This document shows, one piece after another, positions 26,746 to 35,095 of a stretch of DNA of 64,000 bases. The translations under genes were made by a program, and so were the position numbers. Numbering within the stretch: the stretch's first letter is position 1; each line of letters opens with the position of its first letter. The DNA is taken from positions 2,927,001 through 2,991,000 of the forward strand of contig NZ_CP084541.1 in assembly GCF_020410765.1 (NCBI RefSeq), read 5' to 3'. This DNA comes from Streptomyces marincola (lineage in GTDB: Bacteria; Actinomycetota; Actinomycetes; Streptomycetales; Streptomycetaceae). Under the pieces are notes generated by a model. That model was not told where the DNA came from, made no database searches, and worked only from the letters and a program-made list of their open reading frames with translations.

Positions 26746-27648
26746 ATGATCACCGTTCCCGCCGGACTGGCCGCGTACCAGGCGCGGTTCAACGGCGAAG
26801 CCGGACGTGCCTGGACCGAGGCCCTGCCCGGACTCGCCGCCCGTGTGCTCGACCAGTGGCGGTTGCGCCCCACCGGCCCGGGGCGGCACGGCATGGTGGC
26901 CCTGGTGCTGCCGGTCGAGCGCGAGGACGGCACCCCGGCAGCCCTGAAGATCCGCCCGCGCACCGAGGAGAACGCGGGCGAGGCGCCCGCCCTGCGCGCC
27001 TGGAACGGCGCCGGCGCGGTGCGCCTGCTGGCCCACGACGAGGACACCGGCTCGCTGCTGCTCGAAGCCCTCGATCCCGCGCGCAGCCTCGACGACGTGC
27101 CCGACGCCCGCGCCGCCTGCGGGCTGCTGGCCGGGCTCCTCGCCCGCCTGACGGCCGTGCCGCCGCCGCCCGGCGTCCGGCACCTGCGGGACGTGGCCGG
27201 CGCGATGGTCGCCCAGGCCCCGGAACTGCTGCCGCGCCTGCCCCGCGACGACGACCGCAGGCTGCTGGCCGACTGCGCCGCCGCGACGCGCGAGCTGCTG
27301 CCGGAGCCGGGCGAGTCGTTGCTGCACTGGGACCTGCACTACGAGAACGTCCTGGCCCCCGCGCCCGGCGGCGAACGCGGCGAACCGTGGCTCGCGATCG
27401 ACCCCGAGCCGCTGGTCGGCGACCCCGGATTCGATCTGCTGCCCGCGCTCGACAACCGGTTCGACCCGGCCGAGATCCTGCCGCGCTTCGACCTCATGAC
27501 CGAGGTGCTGTCCCTGGACCGGGACCGCGCCAAGGGCTGGTCGCTGGCCCGGGTGCTCCAGAACTGCCTGTGGGACATCGAGGACGGCGAACCCGCGCTG
27601 TCGCCCGTGCAGACCACCATCGCCAGGACGCTGCTCGCCCACCGCTGA
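26746..27648 (+). CDS. APH(6)/streptomycin-6-kinase-like phosphotransferase
   Basis: 300 aa, aminoglycoside-phosphotransferase fold. The catalytic loop HWDLHYENVL is at about residue 195, the metal-binding Asp in LAIDPEPLVGDPGFDLLP about 30 residues on. The spacing and the IDPEP-GDPxFD pattern put it in the APH(6)/hydroxyurea-kinase branch. The nucleotide-binding N-lobe has AALKIRPRTEEN. It may phosphorylate an aminoglycoside or an unrelated small alcohol; resistance cannot be claimed from sequence. GGGAGGAGG precedes the ATG. It sits in the insertion between the helicase pair. Confidence 0.85.
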   Translation: MITVPAGLAAYQARFNGEAGRAWTEALPGLAARVLDQWRLRPTGPGRHGMVALVLPVEREDGTPAALKIRPRTEENAGEAPALRAWNGAGAVRLLAHDEDTGSLLLEALDPARSLDDVPDARAACGLLAGLLARLTAVPPPPGVRHLRDVAGAMVAQAPELLPRLPRDDDRRLLADCAAATRELLPEPGESLLHWDLHYENVLAPAPGGERGEPWLAIDPEPLVGDPGFDLLPALDNRFDPAEILPRFDLMTEVLSLDRDRAKGWSLARVLQNCLWDIEDGEPALSPVQTTIARTLLAHR

Positions 27649-27660
27649 GCGCTTCCGCTC

Positions 27661-27790
27661 CCCCTGGGCCGAGACGGCGGCGGGCCGCGGCGCTGGGCCG
27701 GGGCGCTGGGCCGAGCCGATGCCGGGCCGCGGTGCTGGGCCGAGCCGATGCCGAGCCGATGCCGGGCCGCGGTGCTGGGCCGAACGCGGT
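27661..27790. repeat. GGGCCG / GCCGATGCC tandem repeats
   Basis: Units of the type GCCGATGCCGGGCCGCGG plus TGCTGGGCCGA occur in two near-identical copies (from about 27715 and 27755), preceded by degenerate versions. They fill the 194-bp gap between the kinase and the quinone reductase. No function is visible. Confidence 0.65.
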
Positions 27791-27842
27791 AACCGGGCGC
27801 GCGGGCGGAACAACATACCGGCACGGCAGGTTCGCACCCGGT

Positions 27843-28871
27843 ATGAGAGCCATCGTTTACCACCAGGGCGGCCCGTCCGACGTTCTCCACCTGGTCGAGC
27901 GCGAACCGCGCCGGCCGGACGCCGGCGAGGTCCGGGTCCGCGTCGTGACCTCGGGCGTGAACCCCACCGACTGGAAGCAGCGTGAGAACGGGCCGTCCGG
28001 CGGCACCGGCGAGGAAACGGTCCCCCACCTCGACGCCGGGGGCATCGTCGACGCGGTCGGCCCCGGCGTCGAGCACCTGCGGGTGGGCGACCGGGTCTGG
28101 ACGTTCATGGCCTCCGCCTACCGGCCCGGCTCAGGAACGGCCCAGGAGTTCACGACGCTGTCCACCGACCGGGTGGCGCCGCTCCCGGACGGCATCGACT
28201 TCGACACGGCCGCCGCCATCGGCGTTCCCGCCCTCACCGCGCACCGCGCGCTCACCGTTCACGAGGACGGACCGCGGCGGTTGGCCCCCGGGGCGCTCGC
28301 GGGCCGGACCGTGCTGGTCTCCGGCGGTGCGGGCGCCGTGGGGCATGCGGCGATCCAGCTCGCGCGATGGGCGGGGGCCGAGGTCATCACGACCGTCAGC
28401 GGGGACGCCAAGGCGGCGCTCGCGACCGCGGCGGGCGCGTCGCACGTGCTGAAGTACACCGACCCGGACACGGCCGGCGCGATCCGGAAGATCGCCCCGA
28501 ACGGCGTCGACATCGTGGTCGAGGTCGCCGCGAACGCCAACGCCGCCCTCGACGCCGAAGTGATCGCCGACCGGGGAACCATCGCCGTCTACGGCAACGA
28601 CCGGGGCGATGACGCGGTGCGCCTGGAGTTCGGCCCGTACCTGTTCCGCAACGTGCGCTACCAGTTCCTCGTCCTGTACACGGTGGGCGAGCAGACCCTG
28701 CGGGCCGGCGCCGAGGATGTGGCGGCGGCGCTGCGGGACGGCGCGCTGCCCGTCGGCGAGGAGGCGGGGCTTCCGCTGCACCGCTATCCGCTTGAGGAGA
28801 CGGGGCGCGCCCACGACGCGGTGGAGGCGGGGGCGGTCGGGAAGGTCCTGGTCGAGGTGACCGCCCCCTGA
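27843..28871 (+). CDS. NADPH:quinone-reductase-like zinc-independent medium-chain dehydrogenase
   Basis: 342 aa. The N-terminal GroES-like half carries the family pattern SGVNPTDWK and HLDAGGIVDAVGPGVEHLRVGDRVW. The Rossmann half has VLVSGGAGAVGHAAIQLA (about residue 160). The zinc-ligand cysteines of alcohol dehydrogenases are absent, so it belongs with QOR/zeta-crystallin-like enzymes that reduce quinones or enones with NADPH. Substrate unknown. A perfect 16-bp hairpin follows. Confidence 0.9.
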   Translation: MRAIVYHQGGPSDVLHLVEREPRRPDAGEVRVRVVTSGVNPTDWKQRENGPSGGTGEETVPHLDAGGIVDAVGPGVEHLRVGDRVWTFMASAYRPGSGTAQEFTTLSTDRVAPLPDGIDFDTAAAIGVPALTAHRALTVHEDGPRRLAPGALAGRTVLVSGGAGAVGHAAIQLARWAGAEVITTVSGDAKAALATAAGASHVLKYTDPDTAGAIRKIAPNGVDIVVEVAANANAALDAEVIADRGTIAVYGNDRGDDAVRLEFGPYLFRNVRYQFLVLYTVGEQTLRAGAEDVAAALRDGALPVGEEAGLPLHRYPLEETGRAHDAVEAGAVGKVLVEVTAP

Positions 28872-28886
28872 CGCGCGGCCTCTTCC

Positions 28887-28924
28887 GCACGTGGGCCCGG
28901 CGTCCCGGCGCCGGGCCCACGTGC
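28887..28924 (+). terminator. Perfect 16-bp hairpin after the quinone reductase
   Basis: GCACGTGGGCCCGGCG pairs perfectly with CGCCGGGCCCACGTGC around a 6-nt loop, 15 nt after the stop codon. It should be an efficient streptomycete-type terminator. Confidence 0.85.
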
Positions 28925-28959
28925 GCGGCGCGAACGCGGCCGGGCCGATGGCTCCGCGG

Positions 28960-29034
28960 CGCGACAACCGCCGACGACGGTCGCGGGACAACCGTCCGGC
29001 GGCGGTCACGGGACAACCGTCCGGCGGCGGTCAC
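28960..29034. repeat. 25-bp tandem repeat, three copies
   Basis: Two identical 25-nt copies (28985-29009 and 29010-29034), each beginning GGGACAACCGTCCGGCGG, follow one diverged copy (28960-28984). Each unit contains a short inverted repeat (ACCG/CGGT). They lie between the terminator and the 3' end of the RidA gene. Copy number could vary between strains. Confidence 0.85.
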
Positions 29035-29116
29035 GGCTGCCGCGGAGGCACGGCCGCACCGCGACCTGCCGCCGTGTGCCCGCCCGGCACGGCCGGCTGT
29101 GCCGGGCGGGCTGCTC

Positions 29117-29506
29117 TCACGCGGCCGGTCGCCGCGCGCAGACCTCTATCTCGATCTTCATCCGGGGGTCGGCGAGGCCGCACTCGATCATCGTGGCGGC
29201 GGGCTTGATCTGCCCGAAGCAACCGCGCAGCAGGGGCCAGCACGGCTCGAAGTCGTCACGGTCCGGCAGCATGTACCGCACCCGCACCACGTCGGCGAAC
29301 GAGGCGCCGGCCTCCGCAAGCGCGGCACCGATGGTGCGCAGACACTGCTCGGCCTGCTCCACCACATCGTCCGAGATCGTCATCGTGGCGTAGTCGAACC
29401 CGGTCGTACCGGACACGTGCACCCAGTCGCCGTCGACCACGGCACGGGCATAGCCGATCTGCTCCTCATACGTCGAGCCGCTGAGGACCGCGCGTCGTTC
29501 CGTCAT
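29117..29506 (-). CDS. RidA/YjgF-family protein
   Basis: 129 aa, standard length. It shows IGYARAVVDGDWVHVSGTTGFD near the start, QCLRTIGAALAEAGASFADVVRVRYML in the middle and MIECGLADPRMKIEIEVCARR at the end, where the Arg that binds the substrate carboxylate in RidA proteins sits in the VRVRYML strand or nearby. RidA-type proteins hydrolyse reactive enamines/imines; this one belongs to a side branch whose substrate is unknown. It diverges from a LysR gene that probably controls it. TAGCGT lies 7 nt upstream of the ATG, pointing to a leaderless mRNA. Confidence 0.9.
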   Translation of the reverse strand: MTERRAVLSGSTYEEQIGYARAVVDGDWVHVSGTTGFDYATMTISDDVVEQAEQCLRTIGAALAEAGASFADVVRVRYMLPDRDDFEPCWPLLRGCFGQIKPAATMIECGLADPRMKIEIEVCARRPAA

Positions 29507-29555
29507 GCCGGAAACGCTAAGTGACCAGCGGAGATACGTCCAGGAAAACCCCGAG

Positions 29556-30446
29556 GTGCCGCTGTCGCAGCTGCACGCGTTCGCCGTACTCGCCGAGGAA
29601 CTGCACTTCGGCCGCGCCGCCGCCCGGCTCGGCGTCGCGCAACCGCCGCTGAGCCAGCAGATCCGCCGCCTGGAGGAAAAGGTCGGGCACCCGCTGTTCA
29701 CCCGGGGTCCCGGCCGCGTCGAGCTGGCACCGGCCGGCCGCGAGCTCCTGCCCGCGGCCCGCGCCGCCCTGACCGGTCTCGCGGACGGCCTGAGCGCCGC
29801 ACGAGCCGCGGGAAGCGGCCGGACGGGGCGCCTGCGGATCGGATTCGCCGCGTCCCTCGCGCTGACCGTGCTGCCCGGCCTGCTCGGCAGGTTCCGCGAG
29901 CGGTACCCCGACGTGCGGCTCGACGTGCGGGAGATGACCTCGGCGCCGCAGCTCACCGCCCTGCGCGAGCGCGACATCGACGTGGGCCTCCTGCGCGAAC
30001 AGCCCGCGGACCGGGCAGGGCTCCGGTTTGCGACCGTGCTCACCGAGCCCTTCGTCGCGGTGCTGCCGGCCTGCCACCCGCTGGCCGCGCGCCGGTCCGT
30101 TCCGCTCGGGCTGCTGGCGGATTCCCCGTTCGTGTTGCTGCCCCGTGCCGTGGGCCCCGAACTGCACGACCGGATCACCGGCCTGTGCGCCGAAGCGGGA
30201 TTCACACCGCGCGTGGCGCAGCACGCGGTCGAGTGGCCGACCGTGTGCGCCATGGTCGCGGCCGGCATGGGTGTGTCGCTCGCCCCCGCGTGCATCCGGC
30301 GCATGCGGTGCGAAGGCGTCGTGTTCCGCCGCGTCGAACCCGCCTCCGCCCGCACGACCGTCGCCATGGCCTGGCGCGGTGACGAGTCCACCCCGCTGGT
30401 CGGCAACTTCCTCGCTGTCGTCGGCGGCGCGGCTGCGCCCCACTGA
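29556..30446 (+). CDS. LysR-family transcriptional regulator
   Basis: 296 aa with the classical N-terminal winged helix (LSQLHAFAVLAEELHFGRAAARLGVAQPPLSQQIRRLEEKVGHPLFTR) and a two-subdomain effector-binding region starting GRLRIGFAASLALTVLPGLL. I chose GTG 29556 as it places the start at the usual position before the first helix; an in-frame ATG at 29505 would overlap the divergent gene. It probably regulates the RidA gene across the short shared promoter; the inducer is unknown. Confidence 0.9.
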   Translation: MPLSQLHAFAVLAEELHFGRAAARLGVAQPPLSQQIRRLEEKVGHPLFTRGPGRVELAPAGRELLPAARAALTGLADGLSAARAAGSGRTGRLRIGFAASLALTVLPGLLGRFRERYPDVRLDVREMTSAPQLTALRERDIDVGLLREQPADRAGLRFATVLTEPFVAVLPACHPLAARRSVPLGLLADSPFVLLPRAVGPELHDRITGLCAEAGFTPRVAQHAVEWPTVCAMVAAGMGVSLAPACIRRMRCEGVVFRRVEPASARTTVAMAWRGDESTPLVGNFLAVVGGAAAPH

Positions 30447-30632
30447 CGGCCCGCGCCGCTCCCGGAAAGACGGCACGCGCCGCTCCCCGGAAGGCGCGGG
30501 CTACCGCCCGAGAGCACCTGGCGAGCGACCGACCGCGAGCACCTGGCGAGCGGATGCCCGGCGGATTGCCGGGTCGATCCGGCAGACTGGAGGCTTGGCC
30601 AGTTCCCGCCAGGCCGGAGGAGAGACACGAGC

Positions 30633-32300
30633 GTGACAGGCCCCCTCATCGTGCAGAGCGACAAGACGCTGCTGCTTGAAGTCGATCACGAACAGGCCGA
30701 GGCGTGCCGACGCGCCATCGCGCCGTTCGCCGAGTTGGAGCGTGCCCCCGAGCACATCCACACCTACCGGGTGACCCCGCTCGGCCTGTGGAACGCGCGG
30801 GCCGCCGGGCACGACGCCGAGCAGGTCGTCGACGCCCTGGTGACGCACTCGCGCTACCCCGTGCCTCAGGCGCTGCTGGTCGACGTGGCCGAAACGATGG
30901 CCAGGTACGGGCGTCTCTCGCTGGTCAAGCACCCCGCGCACGGCCTGGTGCTCCAGACCACCGACCGGCCCGTGCTCGAAGAAGTGCTTCGCTCCAAACG
31001 CATCCAGCCGCTGGTCGGTGCCCGTGTCGATCCGGACACCGTGGTCGTCCACCCCTCCGAGCGCGGCCAGATCAAGCAGGCCCTGCTGAAGCTCGGCTGG
31101 CCGGCGGAGGACCTGGCGGGGTACGTCGACGGCGAGGCCCACCCGATCGAGCTGCTTCAGGACGGCTGGCAGCTGCGCCCCTACCAGGAGCAGGCCGTGT
31201 CCGGTTTCTGGCACGGCGGCTCGGGCGTCGTCGTGCTGCCGTGCGGCGCGGGCAAGACGCTCGTCGGCGCGGGGGCGATGGCGCAGGCGCGTTCCACCAC
31301 GCTGATCCTCGTCACCAACACGGTCTCGGCTCGCCAGTGGAAGTCCGAGCTGATGCGCAGGACGTCGCTGTCGGAGCACGAGATCGGCGAGTACAGCGGC
31401 ACCCGCAAGGAGATCCGGCCGGTCACCATCGCTACTTACCAGGTGCTGACGACGCGGCGCAAGGGCGTGTATCCGCACCTGGAGCTGTTCGACTCGCGCG
31501 ACTGGGGGCTGATCATCTACGACGAGGTCCATCTGCTGCCGGCTCCGGTGTTCAAGTTCACCGCCGATCTCCAGGCCCGCCGCCGCCTCGGACTGACCGC
31601 CACACTGGTGCGCGAGGACGGCCGCGAGTCCGATGTGTTCTCGCTGATCGGGCCCAAGCGGTTCGACGCGCCGTGGAAGGAGATCGAGGCACAGGGCTGG
31701 ATCGCGCCGGCCGACTGCGTGGAGGTCCGCGTCGACCTGACCGACTCGGAACGGCTCGCCTACGCCATGGCGGAGCCTGAGGAGCGCTACCGGTTCTGCG
31801 CCACGACCGACTCCAAGCGCCGCGTCACCGAGACTCTCGTGCGCCGGCACGCCGGGGAGCAGACCCTCGTCATCGGCCAGTACATCGACCAGCTCGACGA
31901 GCTGGGCGAACAGCTCTCCGCGCCCGTCATCAAGGGGGACACGAGCAACGCCCAGCGTGAGAAGCTGTTCGACGCGTTCCGGGCCGGTGAGCTGTCGGTC
32001 CTCGTGGTGTCGAAAGTGGCGAACTTCTCGATCGACCTCCCGGAGGCGACCGTCGCCATCCAGGTGTCGGGCACGTTCGGCTCACGCCAGGAGGAGGCCC
32101 AGCGCCTCGGCCGGGTGCTGCGTCCGAAGGCGGACGGGCACGAGGCGCGCTTCTATTCGGTCGTCGCGCGCGACACGGTCGACCAGGAGTTCGCCGCGCA
32201 CCGGCAGCGGTTCCTCGCCGAACAGGGCTACGCCTACCGGATCATGGACGCGGGCGACGTGTTCGCGGCGGGTGACGAGGAGGAGTTGGGCGGTGTCTGA
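30633..32300 (+). CDS. XPB-family DNA repair helicase
   Basis: 555 aa, the normal bacterial XPB length. After a 170-residue N-terminal domain come the SF2 motifs: LRPYQEQAV, Walker A LPCGAGKT (about residues 202-209), DEVH box (IIYDEVHLLPA, about 300), LTATLVRED, and motif VI QRLGRVLRPK (about 495). It should unwind DNA 3' to 5' in repair. GTG 30633 is preceded by GGAGGAGA. Its usual neighbour, the helicase-associated protein, lies at 24157-26700, separated by four genes. Confidence 0.95.
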   Translation: MTGPLIVQSDKTLLLEVDHEQAEACRRAIAPFAELERAPEHIHTYRVTPLGLWNARAAGHDAEQVVDALVTHSRYPVPQALLVDVAETMARYGRLSLVKHPAHGLVLQTTDRPVLEEVLRSKRIQPLVGARVDPDTVVVHPSERGQIKQALLKLGWPAEDLAGYVDGEAHPIELLQDGWQLRPYQEQAVSGFWHGGSGVVVLPCGAGKTLVGAGAMAQARSTTLILVTNTVSARQWKSELMRRTSLSEHEIGEYSGTRKEIRPVTIATYQVLTTRRKGVYPHLELFDSRDWGLIIYDEVHLLPAPVFKFTADLQARRRLGLTATLVREDGRESDVFSLIGPKRFDAPWKEIEAQGWIAPADCVEVRVDLTDSERLAYAMAEPEERYRFCATTDSKRRVTETLVRRHAGEQTLVIGQYIDQLDELGEQLSAPVIKGDTSNAQREKLFDAFRAGELSVLVVSKVANFSIDLPEATVAIQVSGTFGSRQEEAQRLGRVLRPKADGHEARFYSVVARDTVDQEFAAHRQRFLAEQGYAYRIMDAGDVFAAGDEEELGGV

Positions 32301-32464
32301 GCCGGCGGTTCGTCCGGCACGCGGCCGAGGACGGCCACCTCGAACGCCGTCCCCGCCACGATCCGCACGGCCCGCACGACGCGGGCCGCGGCACTGAGCA
32401 GTCCCGGCGCGCGGACCAGGGCGGAAGGAGCGTCGGCGGCAGGGTGAACAGTTGCGGTACTCAT
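32234..32464 (-). CDS. Possible small protein overlapping the 3' end of XPB
   Basis: 76 aa starting MSTATVHPAADAPSALVRAPG and with a mildly amphipathic middle (AARVVRAVRIVAGTAFEVAVLG). The ATG has GAGG 4-5 nt upstream, a little close. The last 22 residues run antisense inside the helicase gene and are low-complexity, so the true end might be meant to lie earlier. It is the only short frame in the gap with protein-like composition. Function unknown, reality uncertain. Confidence 0.35.
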   Translation of the reverse strand: MSTATVHPAADAPSALVRAPGLLSAAARVVRAVRIVAGTAFEVAVLGRVPDEPPAQTPPNSSSSPAANTSPASMIR

Positions 32465-33563
32465 GCCTCAACCTTGCCGCCGCCCGCCCCCGACGGGCAT
32501 CGCCCGCCGGTCGGAACGCCGCCCGGCCCATGGTCATCCCCGCGGCCGACTCACCCTTACGGGCCGGGCAGGGAGGGCTTCAGGGTCCGCTCCCCACGTC
32601 CCCTACCGTCCGTGCGCCGGGTCCCGGCCTCGCGGCGGCGGGCGCCCGCTCGGCCGGGTCCGTCCGCATGGGTCTCCAACATGGGTCCGTCCGCGTGGGG
32701 TCGCCCACGAGAGGTGCCCGAGTCGTGCGGGGGCGCGGGGCGGCCCGCGGCCTTGCGCGGGGGCGACCGCGCCACGTGGCGATCGTGACCGCCGCCGACG
32801 GCGGCCCGCCGCACGGGCCCGCTCCCGCCGCCCCGTACGGCCGAGAGACCCCACCGCGCGCGCCCCGCACCCGCGCGCCCCTCACCACCCCCACACGCCG
32901 TTCACTCTCCGTAACCATTCCCCTAGTGTCATACCCACCGGGCCCGCAAGGGGAGCCAAAGGCCCGAACACCCCAAAAACAGAAAGGAAGCCCATGACCA
33001 CCGACGAGTGAGCACGACAACGAGCGGCTACCGCAGGCAACCGGTCGGCTGGGAGGACCAGTTGCCCTCCACCCGCTCACGGGCCACGGCGACACAACAC
33101 CGGAACGCATCGACCTCCCACGGGCGGCACCCGCCCGGACGCGCCCCCCGAACTCGCCGGTCCCGTCTTCTCCTCCGAACGGGGACAGTCCCTCCCGGCC
33201 ACGGCGCCCACTGGCCGACGGCGACCAGCTCCCCGGCAACCGGACCCGAAACCACCACCCGGAAGCGGTACGTGGTGCGAAGGACCGGCTGTGCAACACG
33301 TGACGGCAACGGCACGCACAACAAGCCCGCCGGTCGCGAGACGCCACCCCGACAATCCAGGGCGCGTCCCCACCTCGCGACCGGCAGGCCCACCCACCCC
33401 ACCACCAGCCACCGACACACCCGAAAAACCGAAAACAAGCACAACCCGACACGAAAACCGAGACCAACCGCACAGCAACCCGCACAAACCACCCCCCACG
33501 ACACGCGCCAAGGCAACCCCACCCCCCGGACCACCGGCATAAAATCCAACGGGAGGTGGGCAG
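32465..33563. other. 1.1-kb region without a confident gene; strongly A+C-skewed right half
   Basis: From about 32900 to 33545 the plus strand is A/C-rich and G-poor, unlike its surroundings. AGAAAGGAAGCCC precedes an ATG at 32994, but that frame ends after five codons (MTTDE). The next frame over is open from 33010 to 33303 and reads EHDNERLPQATGRLGGPVA at its start, which looks more protein-like than the alternatives. One base change would join the two. A third frame, 33291-33542, is Pro/Thr-rich. This may be a decayed gene from a mobile element, but no homology can be claimed. Confidence 0.4.
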
Positions 33564-34019
33564 ATGAGTTCCCGGCTGGCGGCCTACGCCGTGTGCATCG
33601 AGGACGGACGGGTGCTGCTTGCCCACCACCGGGCAACCGTCTGGACCCTGCCGGGCGGCGGAATCGAGCATGCGGAGGACCCGTTCGACACGGTGGTCCG
33701 GGAGATCGCCGAGAAGACCGGATACAACGCGGTGGTCGAACGGCTCCTTGGGGTGGACTCACGGGTAATACCCGCACCCGCCGCACGCTCGGGAATCGAG
33801 CACCAGAACATCGGCATCCTCTACCAAGTCCGTATCACCGGTGGCCAACTGCGGCCGGAGCCAAACGGCGAAACTCCCGTAACGGCCTGGACTCCCCTAC
33901 CCGACATCGCCGGCCTGCGCCGCTCTTCGCTGGTCGATGTGGGCATTGCTCTCGTGCAGACCCTCCCAGCGACCGGCCATGTCGCTCCGGTCTCCGTCGG
34001 CGGGCTGATTCAGCACTGA
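33564..34019 (+). CDS. NUDIX-domain protein with altered Nudix box
   Basis: 151 aa. The fold is clear: AAYAVCIEDGRVLLAHH, WTLPGGGIEHAEDPFDTVVREIAEKTGY (about residues 30-57). The Nudix box should end REUxEExGU; here it reads REIAEKTGY, so the last metal-binding Glu is Lys. Activity on nucleoside diphosphate derivatives is therefore doubtful, or another residue takes over. A strong ribosome binding site GGGAGG lies 7 nt before the ATG. Codon use is less GC-biased than in neighbours, in line with transfer. Confidence 0.85.
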   Translation: MSSRLAAYAVCIEDGRVLLAHHRATVWTLPGGGIEHAEDPFDTVVREIAEKTGYNAVVERLLGVDSRVIPAPAARSGIEHQNIGILYQVRITGGQLRPEPNGETPVTAWTPLPDIAGLRRSSLVDVGIALVQTLPATGHVAPVSVGGLIQH

Positions 34020-34260
34020 GCACACCCGGCGTCGTGTCGTCCTGCTCGATTGCCCGCCGGCCAGCTCCCGCACCGTCCGCTGCACCCTGCGGTATTCCGT
34101 AGCGACAGGGAGGAAGAAAGCCGGGCGAATGAGGCAGGATTTCTGACGCGTCGTCCGGTGACGACACGGTGACCGGATCCGAGTCCACGGCCTGGTGCCC
34201 GGCGACGGCCGAGGCATCATGTCCGGTGGTGCGGACGCACCACGCGACGAAAGGCGTGCC

Positions 34261-34989
34261 ATGAAGTTCGCAGTCATCGGTGGGACCGGGCTGATCGGCT
34301 CCCAGGTCGTCGACAACCTCAACGCCGCCGGGCATGAGGCGGTCCCACACTCGAAATCCACCGGCGTCGACGTCATCAGCGGCCAGGGCGTGGACGAGGC
34401 AGTGGCGGGAGTCGATGTCATCGTCAACCTGACGAACTCCCCGACTTTCGACGACGCATCCGCGGCCTTCTTCAGAACCTCAATGGATCTCCTGCTGGCC
34501 GCAGGCCACAGGAGCGGTGTCCGCCATTTCGTCGTGCTGTCCATCGTGGGCGTGAACCGCGTACCGGAACTGGACTACTACCGGGCCAAAGTCCTCCAGG
34601 AGGACCTTCTCGCGGCCGGGCCGATTCCCTATTCGATCGTGCGCGCGACGCAGTTCATGGAGTTCATCGACGCGGTCCTCTCCTGGACGGCCGACGAGGA
34701 CACCGTCCGACTGCCCGCCACGCCGATTCAGCCGATCGCCGCCCAGGACGTGGCCGCCGTAGTCGCGGACGTCGCCGCGGGCCCACCGCTGGGGGGCATC
34801 CGCACCATCGCCGGCCCGGACATCTTCCCTCTCGACGAACTGGGCCGGATCACGCTGGCCCACGCATCCGACAAACGCACTGTCGTCACCGACCCCACCG
34901 CCGGCATGTTCGCTGCCGTCCAGAGGGACGTCCTCACCGACAAGCATGCTCACCTCGCTCCCACCCGCTACGTCGACTGGCTTCCCTGA
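34261..34989 (+). CDS. NmrA-like NAD(P)-binding protein (SDR superfamily)
   Basis: 242 aa. The N-terminus is MKFAVIGGTGLIGSQVVDNL, a GxxGxxG dinucleotide site. There is no YxxxK catalytic pair at the usual place; the region reads LDYYRAKVLQEDLL, as in atypical (NmrA/HSCARG, QOR2-like) SDRs that sense or use NADPH. ATG 34261 is preferred: the frame upstream to 34195 has no ribosome binding site. Substrate unknown. GC content here is slightly lower than in core genes. Confidence 0.85.
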   Translation: MKFAVIGGTGLIGSQVVDNLNAAGHEAVPHSKSTGVDVISGQGVDEAVAGVDVIVNLTNSPTFDDASAAFFRTSMDLLLAAGHRSGVRHFVVLSIVGVNRVPELDYYRAKVLQEDLLAAGPIPYSIVRATQFMEFIDAVLSWTADEDTVRLPATPIQPIAAQDVAAVVADVAAGPPLGGIRTIAGPDIFPLDELGRITLAHASDKRTVVTDPTAGMFAAVQRDVLTDKHAHLAPTRYVDWLP

Positions 34990-35095
34990 CCGGCCCGCTC
35001 CCTGATTCACCCGCCACACAGGCCAAGGCCATCAGGCTGTGTGCCGCGCGGCGAATCGGAGTGCGCCGCTCCCTCCCGGGCGCCACACTGCTCGG

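Noticed and set aside
22798..27837. A 1679-codon open frame on the reverse strand
   Set aside because: Only its last 79 codons (DUF397) are real. The rest is the antisense of the XRE, helicase-associated and kinase genes.
28960..29034. Tandem 25-mers as a CRISPR array
   Set aside because: Units are directly adjacent with no unique spacers, and no cas genes are present.
30449..30501. Terminator after the LysR gene formed by GCCCGCGCC and GGCGCGGGC
   Set aside because: The loop of about 35 nt is too long for a confident call, and such 9-mers pair often at this GC content.
32994..33012. Programmed frameshift at the MTTDE stop codon
   Set aside because: There is no slippery run or known prfB-like context; decay or a sequencing error is simpler.
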